A stretch of DNA of 64,000 nucleotides from Acidobacteriota bacterium (GCA_003577105.1 QEUQ01000016.1:1-64000), one strand, 5' to 3'. Positions 36,535 to 45,922 are shown, counted from the stretch's first letter. A program made the numbers and translations. The notes: a model not told the origin generated them from the letters alone.

Positions 36535-37811
36535 CTCCTCTGTCTGGGCACCCGCCCGACGGACTCAATTGCTGAGCGGATTTGATCTACCCAAAGCTCC
36601 TGGCCGTGATCTGCCCCGGCTAGACGGCTGATCGATTCCTCCATGAGGGTTCCACCGAAGTCATTGCACCCTGACTGCAGACACTCCTGAACACCGGAAA
36701 CTCCAAGCTTGACCCAGCTCGCCTGGATGTTGTCGATTGACCCCCTCAAGGCAACGCGGGCAATTGAATGCATGCGAATCGCGTCGAGATGGCTCGGGCC
36801 CGGACCCGAGCGCCCCTGGATATACATCGGTGTGTACTCGTGGACATACGGCAGCGGGACAAACTCGGTGAATCCGCCGGTGTCATCCTGGATGCTCCGA
36901 AGCAGGACCAGGTGCTCCACTCGATGCTCGATTTTCTCGACATGTCCGAACATGATCGTCGAGGTGGTTGGTATTCCAAGCGCATGGGCAGTTGTGATCA
37001 CCTCGACCCACTCAGCCACTGATTCTTTCTTGGGGGCGAGCTCTCTGCGAATCTCATCAACGAGAATCTCAGCAGCCGTTCCAGGCAGGCTCCCGAGGCC
37101 CGCCTCTTTGAGCATTTCCAGGTAGCTGCGGACCGACATCGACGCCTTTTTCGCTCCCCAGACAACTTCCATGGGGCTGAATGTGTGGCAATGGATCTCC
37201 GGAACCCGCTGCTTCACCGACGTCAGTACATCGCGATAGTAGGTCCACTCGAGCTTGGGGTGGATCCCGCCCTGGATGCACACCTCGGTCCCCCCGCGCT
37301 CCCAGCATTCCTCGGCCCGATCTGCAACCTGCTCGGGGCTAAGGAAGTAGGCATCCTCTCGCGCGATCGCCGTAGAAAACGCACAGAAACCGCAGCCGAC
37401 ACCACAGACATTGGTGAAGTTGATGTTGCGATTGACTACGTAGGTGACAACGTCACCCACGGTCTCGCGGCGCCAGAAGTCCGCAACCGCCTGAAGGGCT
37501 TCGAAGTCAGCGCCCTTGGCATCGAAAAGCTCGCCAATCTCTCTGGCACGCAACCGCTTGGCATCAAGCGACTTGTCGAGAAGGGCGCGCATCGAGGATG
37601 ACGCGCCAGACATGCGAGTCTCGAGATGATCCGCCGGGGTTGAACCGTCGAGAAGAACTCCGGCGGTCGGCTCAGGAGCGCGGGTCAGGCGCACTGCGTG
37701 ACTACGCTCCGCCACGACCATCGCGGCTTTGGTGCTTCCGGAGCTACCCGCGATGCGCGGGCCGGGCAAGACCCCCGGAGCTACTACGGCCCTTCGTGGT
37801 TTCTCGGCCAT
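36492..37811 (-). CDS. cofH: 5-amino-6-(D-ribitylamino)uracil-tyrosine 4-hydroxyphenyl transferase, F420 synthesis
   Basis: Radical-SAM subunit that joins the tyrosine-derived hydroxybenzyl group to the ribityl-uracil precursor, first half of deazaflavin (Fo) formation. The cluster motif is C-x3-C-x2-C at Cys136, Cys140, Cys143 in FTNVCGVGCGFCAFS, with downstream blocks EVCIQGGIHPKLEWTYY and TTSTIMFGHVE. ATG 37811 has GGAGG five bases upstream, but gives about 66 extra low-complexity residues; ATG 37613 or 37592 would give a more usual length. cofG lies just upstream on the same strand, so Fo synthase is split into two genes rather than fused as FbiC. The last residues derive from a tandem duplication. 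Confidence 0.92.
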   Translation of the reverse strand: MAEKPRRAVVAPGVLPGPRIAGSSGSTKAAMVVAERSHAVRLTRAPEPTAGVLLDGSTPADHLETRMSGASSSMRALLDKSLDAKRLRAREIGELFDAKGADFEALQAVADFWRRETVGDVVTYVVNRNINFTNVCGVGCGFCAFSTAIAREDAYFLSPEQVADRAEECWERGGTEVCIQGGIHPKLEWTYYRDVLTSVKQRVPEIHCHTFSPMEVVWGAKKASMSVRSYLEMLKEAGLGSLPGTAAEILVDEIRRELAPKKESVAEWVEVITTAHALGIPTTSTIMFGHVEKIEHRVEHLVLLRSIQDDTGGFTEFVPLPYVHEYTPMYIQGRSGPGPSHLDAIRMHSIARVALRGSIDNIQASWVKLGVSGVQECLQSGCNDFGGTLMEESISRLAGADHGQELWVDQIRSAIESVGRVPRQRSTTYGEPPQPPVTT

Positions 37812-37872
37812 CTATGCCTCCGAAGCTCTTATCGGTCGCCATTATGCGCGACTAAGGCGCGCCGGCTTGAAA

Positions 37873-39117
37873 TCACAGAGCCCATCCCTGGGAGTCGCTC
37901 ATTTCGAGAACCCGCCCCTCTACGGCAGGATCCACCCATCCACCCTCGATCACAAATGACGGGTGGAGCGCCAACCGGGAGCGGAGGGCAAATCCGAGAT
38001 GCGCACATCGCTTCGCTAGTTCGGCCACCTCGGGCCACGGCGCCTCCGGATTCACATGATCCGGGGTGACGGGTGAGATCCCACCCCAGTCCGACATGCC
38101 TGCTGCCAGGAGGCCTTCGTACTCGGGGGTGAGGTTCGGCGGGGCCTGAACGGCAACTCGCGCAGGCAGGATGAGCCTCGCCAATGCGATTACCCTCAGA
38201 TACTCGTCGAATTCGGGCTCCAAGTGGCTACGCATGGGACTCGCCGGCTTCGCCCTGAAATTCTGGACAATCACCTCTTGGATATGTCCAAACTCGCGGG
38301 CCAGGCTTGCCATCGCCAGGATTGTCTCGACCCGGTCGATGAGAGACTCGCCAATACCGATAAGCATTCCAGTGGTGAATGGCACCTTGGCCCGCCCCGC
38401 GTCTGCAATGCAGGCCAGCCGCACATCGGGATCCTTGTCGGGACTGCCGTAATGACATCCGCCAGGATCCTCGAAGAGAGCGCGGCTCGTGGACTCGAGC
38501 ATCAGCCCAGCCGAGGCCGAGACTTTCCGGTACTCAGCAATCTCGTCTGCAGTCATGACGCCCGGATTGACGTGCGGGAGGAGCTTTGCCTCATCGAGAA
38601 CCAGGCGAGCGCAAGCCGTAACATACTCAGCAGTTGACGAATATCCGCGATCTGAGAGGAATCGCCGAGCGGACTCGTATCTGTCCTCTGGCCTGTCGCC
38701 CAGCGTGAAGAGCGCTTCCTTGCACCCCGCCCGAGCACCCGCCAAGGCGATCTCAAGTACCTCGTCTTGCTCGAGATACGGCTTCGGCTCACCAGCGCCT
38801 GCCTTCTCGCCTCTCAGCGGAATGCGCTCAGCAAGTGGAGTCCGGACAAAGGTGCAATAAGAGCATCGATCTCTGCACAGACGTGTGAGATCGACGAAAA
38901 CTTTCGGAGAGAAGCTCAGCGTGTCGCCGGTTGCCGCGTCTCGCTTCGTCGACGCGGCCTCCAAGAGAGCCTCGATTCGCGCCTCCGGAGTGAGTAGCCA
39001 GGCCAGCTCCTCAACGGAGTCGGCCGCGACCCCGTCTCCTCCGCTCGCCGCACCGATCTCTTCGGCCATCTCCACCATGCGGGAGGCGCGCAAGTCATCT
39101 AACGCTGATACGCCCAA
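37873..39117 (-). CDS. cofG: 7,8-didemethyl-8-hydroxy-5-deazariboflavin synthase subunit, F420 synthesis
   Basis: Second radical-SAM half of Fo synthase, closing the deazaflavin ring. The 414 residues hold the cluster motif C-x3-C-x2-C (Cys81, Cys85, Cys88) in LCRDRCSYCTFVRTP, then KEALFTLGDRPEDRY and TTGMLIGIGES. The TTG start (39117) is uncertain; ATG 39078 is an option. The gene is divergent from cofD across about 137 bases, so all five F420 genes could be controlled from this gap and its surroundings. The length is slightly above that of archaeal CofG owing to an N-terminal helical extension. Confidence 0.93.
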   Translation of the reverse strand: MGVSALDDLRASRMVEMAEEIGAASGGDGVAADSVEELAWLLTPEARIEALLEAASTKRDAATGDTLSFSPKVFVDLTRLCRDRCSYCTFVRTPLAERIPLRGEKAGAGEPKPYLEQDEVLEIALAGARAGCKEALFTLGDRPEDRYESARRFLSDRGYSSTAEYVTACARLVLDEAKLLPHVNPGVMTADEIAEYRKVSASAGLMLESTSRALFEDPGGCHYGSPDKDPDVRLACIADAGRAKVPFTTGMLIGIGESLIDRVETILAMASLAREFGHIQEVIVQNFRAKPASPMRSHLEPEFDEYLRVIALARLILPARVAVQAPPNLTPEYEGLLAAGMSDWGGISPVTPDHVNPEAPWPEVAELAKRCAHLGFALRSRLALHPSFVIEGGWVDPAVEGRVLEMSDSQGWAL

Positions 39118-39254
39118 GTCTTGTCCGTCTTTGGCCTCGTCTCGAGGAATCAGCTGAGCGGCGCGAGGCTGATAACCGCCCAGAGTCGATGTCGCAATTG
39201 TAGATTCCTCAGTCAGGGCCCTACGCTCCGGGGCGGAGATGAGGAGGAGTGCCC

Positions 39255-40199
39255 ATGATTGTGGCGCTTGCGGGTGGAGTCGGTGCCGCCAAGTTCCTGC
39301 AGGGGTTGGTCCGTGCGATCGATCCCGCGGAGATCACCGTCATCGTCAACACTGGTGACGACATCACCCTCTACGGGCTGCATATCTCGCCGGACCTTGA
39401 CTCCGTCACCTACACCCTCGCCGACGCAAACGATTCCGATCGCGGGTGGGGGCTCGCACATGAGACATTCCGCTGCCTCGAACATCTCGCCCGATACCCA
39501 GTTCCCTCATGGTTTCAGCTTGGCGACGGAGACCTCGCCACCCACCTGTTCCGAACGAGCCGGCTTGCCGAGGGGGCTCGCCTGAGCGAGGTCACGGCAG
39601 AGATCGCCGAAGCTTGGGGAGTCGGGGCGCGCATCCTTCCAATGACAGATGACAAGGTGACCACCCGAGTCGTAATTGAGGAGGCAGGCACTGGCCGCGG
39701 CATGGATCTGCACTTCCAGGAGTATTTCGTCGAGCGCCAGGCCCAGGATCCGGTGCGAGAGATCAACTACGAGGGCGTCGAGGTAGCAGACCCGGCTCCG
39801 GGAGTCATCGACGCTATCGAGTCGGCCGACGGAATCATCCTTTGCCCGTCGAATCCTGTGGCGAGTATCGGTCCGATCCTCGCCATTGACGGGATTCGGG
39901 AAGCGCTTCAACAGTTCAGCAACAAGGTCGTCGCGATTTCACCGCTGATCCGGGATGCGCCCGTCAAGGGGCCCGCGGATCGCATGATGCCTGCCGCCGG
40001 ACTCGAGGTAAGTGCAGCCGGAATCGCGGATGCCTATCGGGATTTCATCCACACTCTCGTAATTGATTTCGCAGACGAATCCAAGGTCCCCGAGATTGAG
40101 GCACTTGAGGTGGAGGCCGCACCAGCCCAAACTCTGATGCGTGGAGTGCCGCAGGCCAAGGCACTCGCCAAGACGGTTCTGCGCCTCCTCGAACCCTGA
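39255..40199 (+). CDS. cofD: 2-phospho-L-lactate (or PEP) transferase, F420 synthesis
   Basis: Transfers the phospholactyl or phosphoenolpyruvyl group from a guanosine diphospho-donor to Fo. The 314 residues begin MIVALAGGVGAAKFLQGLVR, followed by NTGDDITLYGLHISPDLDS, the family's substrate motif, and CPSNPVASIGPILA. GAGGAGGAG ends five bases before ATG 39255, so this start is preferred over GTG 39249. Three bases separate it from cofE. In actinobacteria (FbiA) the substrate is now thought to be enolpyruvyl-diphospho-guanosine, giving dehydro-F420; the reductase-like gene downstream fits that route. The donor-forming enzyme (CofC/FbiD) is not in the window. Confidence 0.94.
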   Translation: MIVALAGGVGAAKFLQGLVRAIDPAEITVIVNTGDDITLYGLHISPDLDSVTYTLADANDSDRGWGLAHETFRCLEHLARYPVPSWFQLGDGDLATHLFRTSRLAEGARLSEVTAEIAEAWGVGARILPMTDDKVTTRVVIEEAGTGRGMDLHFQEYFVERQAQDPVREINYEGVEVADPAPGVIDAIESADGIILCPSNPVASIGPILAIDGIREALQQFSNKVVAISPLIRDAPVKGPADRMMPAAGLEVSAAGIADAYRDFIHTLVIDFADESKVPEIEALEVEAAPAQTLMRGVPQAKALAKTVLRLLEP

Positions 40200-40202
40200 C
40201 CT

Positions 40203-40901
40203 ATGGAACGCCTCGAAATCATTGCCGTAGATGGCATCGGAGAGGTATCTGAAGGCGCTGACCTAGCAAGACTCATAGCCGAAGCCACGGAGGCTCAGGG
40301 AACACCCCTCGTCGACGGCGACATCGTGGTCGTCACACAAAAGATCGTCTCCAAAGCCGAGGGGCGGATCGTCGATTGCCCCGACGACGCGGCAAGGCTT
40401 CAGCTCGCTATTGACGAGGCGGTGCGGGTCTTGAGGCGCAGGGGCGACCTCGTAATCACGGAAACCAGCCATGGCTTCGTCTGTGCGAATTCAGGCGTCG
40501 ATGCCTCGAACCTTCCCGAAGGGAAGGCAGCCTTGCTCCCCATCGATCCTGATCGCTCGGCTGCCCGAATAAGGAGTGGCCTCGCTGAAACCGCCGACGT
40601 CGGGGTGTTGGTCACCGACACATTCGGCAGAGCGTGGCGGCTCGGCCTGACCGACGTGGCAATTGGGGTTGCAGGGGTAGCCCCGATAGTCGACTTGCGT
40701 GGAACAAAGGACTGGTCGGGCCACGAACTCGCTGTAACTGAAATCGCGGTTGCCGACGAGATAGCCGGGGCCGCCGAACTTGTCATGGGCAAAGCGAGCG
40801 GATGTCCGGTAGCGATTGTTCGCGGATATTCGGGCCCGAGATCGATTGACGCCTCTGGAACTCAGCTAGTCCGACCGCCAAGCGAGGATCTCTTCCGATG
40901 A
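40203..40901 (+). CDS. cofE: Coenzyme F420:L-glutamate ligase
   Basis: GTP-dependent ligase that adds one or more glutamates to F420-0. The 232 residues show DIVVVTQKIVSKAEGR, the conserved TDTFGRAWRLGLTDVAIG, and DLRGTKDWSGHELAVTE. Homologous to the N-terminal half of mycobacterial FbiB. The nitroreductase that forms the C-terminal half of FbiB is here encoded by the next gene, with an ATGA overlap. The number of glutamates added cannot be predicted. Confidence 0.94.
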   Translation: MERLEIIAVDGIGEVSEGADLARLIAEATEAQGTPLVDGDIVVVTQKIVSKAEGRIVDCPDDAARLQLAIDEAVRVLRRRGDLVITETSHGFVCANSGVDASNLPEGKAALLPIDPDRSAARIRSGLAETADVGVLVTDTFGRAWRLGLTDVAIGVAGVAPIVDLRGTKDWSGHELAVTEIAVADEIAGAAELVMGKASGCPVAIVRGYSGPRSIDASGTQLVRPPSEDLFR

Positions 40902-41530
40902 CATCAAGGCCCAATTCGTCGGGAAGGCCGGTCGCCGACGCAATTCTCCAAAGGCGCTCAATTCGCCGCTACCTACCCGGTGAGGTCGAAACGGAGGCAC
41001 TCTTCAGAATCACGAGCGCGGGACTTGCGGCGCCTGCCCCACACCACAGCCGCCCGTGGCGCTTCGCGATCATCACAAGTGAGGCCGTCCGGACGACCCT
41101 GGCAGAGTCAATGGCCGCGGAGTGGCGCGAGGAATTAGTGCGCGAAGGAGCTAGCACAAGTCGGATCTCAGATTTGACGGAGAAGTCTGTACGCAGAATT
41201 ACGGAGGCGCCGGCGATCGTTGTCGGATGCATCGACACCGCTGAAATTCGCGCTCGAAATGACAATGACCTAGATCAGCAGGAGTGGACCATGGCCCACT
41301 TCAGCCTTGGTGCTGCAATGCAGAACTTGATGCTCACTGCCGCAGAAGAGGGCTTTGGAACCTGTTGGATCGCATCTCCCCTCTATTGCCCCCAAGTGGT
41401 CCGCGAAGTGCTCGAACTCCCCGGTACCTGGCTTCCCCAGGCCCTTCTCACAATTGGAATCCCCGATCCGGAATACGTTCCGCCGACCCGCGAAGCGGCG
41501 GATACCGGCGGCTTCGTCTTGTTCAGGTAG
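40898..41530 (+). CDS. Nitroreductase-family flavoprotein, FbiB C-terminal-like (probable dehydro-F420 reductase)
   Basis: A 210-residue FMN-binding protein: RRSIRRYLPGEVETEALFRI at the N-terminus, PAPHHSRPWRF (FMN phosphate and acceptor site), DQQEWTMAHFSLGAAMQNLM, and EGFGTCWIASPLY. It matches the C-terminal domain of actinobacterial FbiB, which reduces dehydro-F420-0 with FMNH2. It overlaps cofE by four bases. A separate gene rather than a fusion is less common in actinobacteria but keeps the two functions linked. A generic nitroreductase is the alternative. Confidence 0.82.
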   Translation: MTSRPNSSGRPVADAILQRRSIRRYLPGEVETEALFRITSAGLAAPAPHHSRPWRFAIITSEAVRTTLAESMAAEWREELVREGASTSRISDLTEKSVRRITEAPAIVVGCIDTAEIRARNDNDLDQQEWTMAHFSLGAAMQNLMLTAAEEGFGTCWIASPLYCPQVVREVLELPGTWLPQALLTIGIPDPEYVPPTREAADTGGFVLFR

Positions 41531-41533
41531 AAA

Positions 41534-42454
41534 CTAGGAACGAATCCAGTCAATTGTCTTTGCCAGTCCGCTGGGGAGGCCGGTCTTCGGAGCCCATCCG
41601 AGCTCGCGCTCTGCGAGAGACGCGTCTAGGGCAATATGTGACAACTCTCCGGTGCGGGCCGGTCCGTACTCGGGCTTGGCGTCAGAGCCCATTGCCTTGG
41701 CGATCTCGTAATAGAGCTCATTGACCGAGGTTTCCTCCCCGGTTCCAATGTTCATTAGCCCGTCACCTCGCTCTGCGGCAAGCACGAAGGCGTCAACGAC
41801 ATCATCGATGAACACGAAGTCGCGGGTTTGACTGCCATCGCCATAGATAACCGGGGCCTTCCCCTCGTTGATCACCCCGGCAAAGATCGACACAACGCCC
41901 GCCTCTCCGTGCGGGTCCTGCCGAGGCCCGTAAATGTTCGCAAGTGCCAGAACTACGCCATCAATACCGCGAACCTGCTGGTAGTAATAGAGATAGTCGC
42001 CAGCGGCCTTCTTCGCGACTCCGTAGGGGCTGAGCGGTCTCTGCGGTGCAGATTCATCAACCGGAAGCACGGCGGGTTCACCGTAGATAGTCCCTCCCGA
42101 GGACGCGAATACAACTCGACCCACGCCGGCATTGGCTGCTGCCTCGAATACGTTTACTGATCCGAGAACGTTCACGTCGACGTCGAAAACAGGATCGGCA
42201 ACCGAGATTCGTACGTCCGCCTGCGCCGCGAGGTGATACACGACGTCAATGCCATCGACGAGATCTGCAAAGGACTTGTCTGTGACGCTCATCTTCACCA
42301 ATTCGCATCGCCCGGTCTCAAGCGCGCCGGTCAGATTGGATTCCTTGCCTGTGGATAGGTCGTCAACCACGCGAACCTCGTGCCCGTCGGCTAGGAGGCG
42401 GTCGGCCAAGTTCGAACCTATGAACCCGGCTCCTCCGGTAACGAGCGTCTTCAC
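41534..42454 (-). CDS. NAD-dependent UDP-glucose 4-epimerase-like protein
   Basis: A 306-residue extended SDR: KTLVTGGAGFIGSNLADRLL, DDLSTGKESNL, YHLAAQADVRISV, catalytic SSGGTIYGE and YGVAKKAAGDYLYYY, then NIYGPRQDPHGEAG and GDGSQTRDFVFIDDV. It is close to GalE-like and UDP-glucuronate 4-epimerase-like proteins of gram-positives. GTG start with GGAGG five bases upstream. It stands alone between F420 and cell-wall genes; its stop is three bases from the convergent nitroreductase stop. Likely makes UDP-galactose or UDP-GalNAc for surface glycans. Confidence 0.88.
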   Translation of the reverse strand: MKTLVTGGAGFIGSNLADRLLADGHEVRVVDDLSTGKESNLTGALETGRCELVKMSVTDKSFADLVDGIDVVYHLAAQADVRISVADPVFDVDVNVLGSVNVFEAAANAGVGRVVFASSGGTIYGEPAVLPVDESAPQRPLSPYGVAKKAAGDYLYYYQQVRGIDGVVLALANIYGPRQDPHGEAGVVSIFAGVINEGKAPVIYGDGSQTRDFVFIDDVVDAFVLAAERGDGLMNIGTGEETSVNELYYEIAKAMGSDAKPEYGPARTGELSHIALDASLAERELGWAPKTGLPSGLAKTIDWIRS

Positions 42455-42606
42455 CTTGTCCTCCGTAGTTCTTCGCCTGAGGTAACAGAAAATCGAATCC
42501 TAAGGCCTGCCGAACCGCTCGGCCGGGCAGCAATGCAATCAATCCGACCGGACGGCGTTTCAATGTCGTAGGCTTTTCGGGTGATCCCTAGGGAGGTGTT
42601 GGGCGC

Positions 42607-43684
42607 ATGAGACGCCGATTCGCCACCATTTTCATCGTTATCTCACTCGCCGCTACAGCATTTGCGCTGGCCGCGAGCTCTTTTGCTGCAACTCCTACGC
42701 CGAGTTCGACGGCCACGGGCGTGAGGACCTCCCCCTCTCTCACCCCAACTGCCAGCCCCTCTCTCACCCCAACTGCGCGCCCATCTATCACGCCAACGAT
42801 TGCCTCGCCGTGCCCATGCCCCACGACGACGGCTCCGCCGGCTCAACCAGATTCGGCAAGCTACGCAATACGCTGGCTCTTGATAATTGCGTTCCTTGTG
42901 GTGTCGGCAATAGCAGCTTTCTGGATGGGACGGCGGCGCCGAAAGGGCGAGCCACCTTCCGGCGGTGGCACGCCTCCTGGATCAGGGTTGCCAGTAGGCC
43001 CGCTCCCGATGGGCACCCCTGCAGCGCCTGCGTCATCACCACCGCCAATTGACACAGGGCCCATGCCTACTGTCTCGCCAGCCGGAGAAGCAGTTCCACT
43101 CGCTGCCACGGCGGCCATAGGCGACGCCTGGACTTCAACAGAGGCGCTGGCCCCGGTCGGGGAACCTCCGGCCCCCGCGGCCGCGTTCGTACCCCCTGTC
43201 ACCGCGACCGAACCTCCGGCCCCCGCGGCCGCGTTCGTACCCCCGGCGGCTGGCGGCCGCGTTCGTACCCCCGGCGGCTGCGACCGAACCTCCGGCCCCC
43301 GCGGCCGCGTTCGTACCCCCGGCGGCTGCGACCGAACCTCCGGCCCCCGCGGCCGCGTTCGTTCCCCCTGCTCCTCAAGCCCCGGAACCAATTCCTTTTG
43401 AGCCTCCGGACTCGGCAGTGCCCCCTCCGCCGAGTCCGGCTCCTGCTTACCAGCCGACATTGCCACCGGAGCCAACAACAGCGGAGACCGCGCTGCCGCC
43501 ACCGGTCGTGGCTCCTCCGCGCGACACCGGGCCTCAATCACCTCCGCCTGGAATCGAACACGACACCGGGCCTCAATCACCTCCGCCCGGAATTGACCGT
43601 GACACCGGGCCTCAGGCTCCGCCGCCTGGAATCGCCCAGCCTCGCAACACCGGGCCTCAGGCTCCGCCGCCTGGAATCAGCTAG
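42607..43684 (+). pseudogene. Proline-rich membrane protein with a repeat-borne frameshift
   Basis: The frame from ATG 42607 (GGGAGGTG upstream) encodes a signal peptide, a Thr/Pro/Ser-rich stalk with SLTPTASP-type repeats, a helix at about 88-105 followed by RRRRKG, then a Pro/Ala-rich cytosolic tail. In the tail a 48-base repeat encodes EPPAPAAAFVPPAATA. A 28-base partial copy after 43251 shifts the frame, so translation ends at 43401 after 264 residues with abnormal Arg/Gly-rich sequence. The +1 frame then stays open with the proper repeat and four DTGPQ(S/A)PPPGI units to TAG at 43684, which forms a CTAG overlap with murA. The intact gene would give about 359 residues. Real mutation, phase variant or assembly collapse cannot be told apart. 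Function unknown. Confidence 0.75.
43162..43375 (+). repeat. 48-base minisatellite with one irregular copy
   Basis: Copies start at 43162, 43210, (irregular) 43252, 43286 and 43334. The second loses its last six bases, and the third is a 34-base remnant beginning in mid-unit, so together they measure 76 bases instead of 48 or 96. This puts the reading frame out by one base. The other copies are nearly identical. Confidence 0.85.
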
Positions 43685-44937
43685 GCAGGCCGCCTTTCAA
43701 TCGAGGCACCTAGTGCGCGGAGCTTTCCCGCGAAATCCTCATATCCCCTGTCGATATGTTCGGCGCCTGATACGACGGTCTCACCTTCCGCTACGAGACC
43801 CGCAACCACCAGCGCGGCCCCTGCACGCAGATCGGGAGCCGTCACGGGCGCCCCTTCTAAGCGATCTACACCACGCACCACAGCATGGCGTCCGTCGGTG
43901 CGAATATCGGCACCCATGCGCACGAGTTCCTCCGTGTACATGAATCGGCCGTCAAACAGGTTCTCGGTGACGACGCTTGTTCCCCCAGACGTGGACAAGA
44001 GCGCGACTGCCTGCGGCTGCAAGTCGGTCGCAAACCCGGGAAACGGCAAAGTCGCGACGTCAGTAGGGCGAGCTCTTTCCGACGCCTTCACCCAAATCCC
44101 GTCGGCAGTCGCCGAGATCAGAAGGCCGGCCTCGCAAAACTTCGAGATCGCAATGGCCAAGTCGTCGTAGCGAGCACCCTTCAGCTCGACCTCGCCACCC
44201 GCGATACCCGTCGCCGCAATGAAAGTTCCGGCCTCTATCCGATCGGCAACTACCTCGTGCTCGACCGATCCGAATTGCTCCGCCGGTTCGATCCGCAATG
44301 TACTCGTGCCTACGCCGGTGATGTGCGCGCCCATTCTGTTGAGCATGGTGACCAGATCCGTGATCTCCGGCTCGCGGGCCGCATTCTCAAGCACTGTCGG
44401 GCCATCAGCCCCGACAGCTGCCATCACGATGTTCTCAGTCGCTCCCACACTCGGGAACTCCAATGTCACATTGGAGCCCCGCAGGCGATCTACCTTTGCG
44501 TCGAGGTAACCATGAGAAGAGTTGAACTCGACTCCCATCTCTTCCAGGCCCTTCAGGTGGAGATCAATCGGCCTGGCGCCAAGGTTGCAGCCACCCGGCA
44601 TCGCAATGCGCGCTCGGCCGAAACGGGCCAGCAGGGGCCCAAGCACTATTACCGATGCGCGCATCCGACGGACCAGTTCATACGGGGCTACTGGCTCCAC
44701 TCCGGGCGACGTATCAATGACGACCGCGCCCGGCTCGCGGGAAACGCTCGCGCCCATGGTCTCGACGAGCTCGAGCATCGTCGCAATGTCGTCGATTGCA
44801 GGTACGTTTCGAAGGGTCGTGACCCCGTCAGCAAGTAGCGAAGCTGCAATCAGCTTCAGCGCGGAATTCTTGGCGCCGCCGATCGTGACGCTGCCGTGGA
44901 GTTCTCCGGCGGGCTCAATGACAAAGGCCTCAGACAT
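43681..44937 (-). CDS. murA: UDP-N-acetylglucosamine 1-carboxyvinyltransferase
   Basis: First committed enzyme of peptidoglycan synthesis, adding enolpyruvate from PEP to UDP-GlcNAc in the cytosol. The 418 residues match the family. Visible are GGAKNSALK with catalytic-site Lys23, the active loop [14 protein letters not shown] with Cys117 (so fosfomycin-sensitive in principle), and [10 protein letters not shown]. It is a single gene on the minus strand, 29 bases upstream of nothing else on that strand, and its stop overlaps the restored plus-strand reading frame by four bases. Confidence 0.96.
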   Translation of the reverse strand: MSEAFVIEPAGELHGSVTIGGAKNSALKLIAASLLADGVTTLRNVPAIDDIATMLELVETMGASVSREPGAVVIDTSPGVEPVAPYELVRRMRASVIVLGPLLARFGRARIAMPGGCNLGARPIDLHLKGLEEMGVEFNSSHGYLDAKVDRLRGSNVTLEFPSVGATENIVMAAVGADGPTVLENAAREPEITDLVTMLNRMGAHITGVGTSTLRIEPAEQFGSVEHEVVADRIEAGTFIAATGIAGGEVELKGARYDDLAIAISKFCEAGLLISATADGIWVKASERARPTDVATLPFPGFATDLQPQAVALLSTSGGTSVVTENLFDGRFMYTEELVRMGADIRTDGRHAVVRGVDRLEGAPVTAPDLRAGAALVVAGLVAEGETVVSGAEHIDRGYEDFAGKLRALGASIERRPA

Positions 44938-44966
44938 GGGCTCAATTGTCGCGCACGGATGTCTGG

Positions 44967-45896
44967 TCAGGAATCCTCTGGCTTGGCCTCATCGTCGAGT
45001 GAATCAGTCATTACCCACGGCCCAATGGGAATCACCTGCGCATCCTCGACGATATCGCCATCGCCTTCGTAGTCTCTCGAAGTTGCGCGCCTAATGAAGT
45101 CATCGAGGGTCTCACCGGGCACTCGCTCCGCAAGCCCTGACGCAACCTCAATTGTCTCGTCAAGACCCGCTGCTATAACGGCTTCCGCGATCGCCTTCGT
45201 CACTGCCTCGGTGAGCTTGCCGGCTCGCTCGCGCGGCCACGGAACGAGAAGGGCTGCGTGATTGCCACCGACCCAGAACGCCTGACCATCTTTCGGAGCG
45301 ACACGTTTTAGAGAGTCGGCAGCAATTGCGAGCACCTCGTCGAGGCGATCAAGGCCCTCGGAGGTAGTCACGTGGTCAAGGTGCTGCAGAGTGATGAAGA
45401 TCAACGAGAAGGTCGAGTCAGAATCGGCCCACATCTCACGTAGCTTCATCTCGAATGCCTGGCGATTTGAAAGGCCGGTGGCGGCGTCGCGCTGTCCAAA
45501 CTCGACCAATCGCTCGATCTGCGCCCTCACCTCTAGTAGGCGCGCCACCCTCAAGTACAGCTCCTGGAGAGAAAACGGCTTGGAGATGTAGTCGTGCGCA
45601 CCGAGCGCGAGACCATGAATTCGATCGCGCTCAGAAGCCTTGGCGGTCAAGAAGATGACGGGAATGTCACGGGTCCCCGGCACCTGCTGAAGTTGCTCGA
45701 GCACGGCAAACCCATCCATTCGGGGCATCATCACATCTAGGACAAGGAGGTCCGGTGACTCAGACGCGACCTTCCTAAGGGCTTCCTCGCCGTCGGCAGC
45801 TTCCACGACATCGAAACCGTGGCGCGCCAAATTGGTCTTGACCATCCACCTTAGGTTTGGCTGATCGTCAACGATCAGAATCCGAGCCCGGTTCAT
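44967..45896 (-). CDS. Response regulator with degenerate GGDEF-like output domain
   Basis: A 309-residue protein from ATG 45896. Receiver domain 1-120: acidic pocket Asp10/Asp11, phosphoacceptor Asp54 in LLVLDVMMP, Thr84 in FLTAK and Lys106 in YISKPF. The C-terminal part starts like a diguanylate cyclase ([14 protein letters not shown]), but where GGDEF should be it reads [10 protein letters not shown] (glycines at about 210-211). It lacks the Asp/Glu needed for metal and catalysis. It therefore probably binds rather than makes a nucleotide, or acts by protein contacts. No histidine kinase is in the window. A perfect palindrome lies 13 bases before the start. Confidence 0.88.
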   Translation of the reverse strand: MNRARILIVDDQPNLRWMVKTNLARHGFDVVEAADGEEALRKVASESPDLLVLDVMMPRMDGFAVLEQLQQVPGTRDIPVIFLTAKASERDRIHGLALGAHDYISKPFSLQELYLRVARLLEVRAQIERLVEFGQRDAATGLSNRQAFEMKLREMWADSDSTFSLIFITLQHLDHVTTSEGLDRLDEVLAIAADSLKRVAPKDGQAFWVGGNHAALLVPWPRERAGKLTEAVTKAIAEAVIAAGLDETIEVASGLAERVPGETLDDFIRRATSRDYEGDGDIVEDAQVIPIGPWVMTDSLDDEAKPEDS

Positions 45897-45908
45897 CGCC
45901 TGCAACCA

Positions 45909-45922
45909 GCGCGCATGCGCGC
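45909..45922. promoter_or_regulatory. 14-bp perfect palindrome at the response-regulator start
   Basis: GCGCGCATGCGCGC is self-complementary over all 14 bases and lies 13 bases upstream of the ATG of the response regulator. It could be an autoregulatory site; being purely alternating GC/AT, it could also be incidental. Confidence 0.3.

Noticed and set aside
43398-43943. 181-codon plus-strand frame running past 43684
   Set aside because: Wrong frame relative to the Pro-rich repeats, and it runs antisense into murA; its composition is Arg-rich as expected of a shadow.
43885-44838. 317-codon plus-strand open frame opposite murA
   Set aside because: murA is unmistakable on the other strand, and the shadow protein has no recognisable motif.
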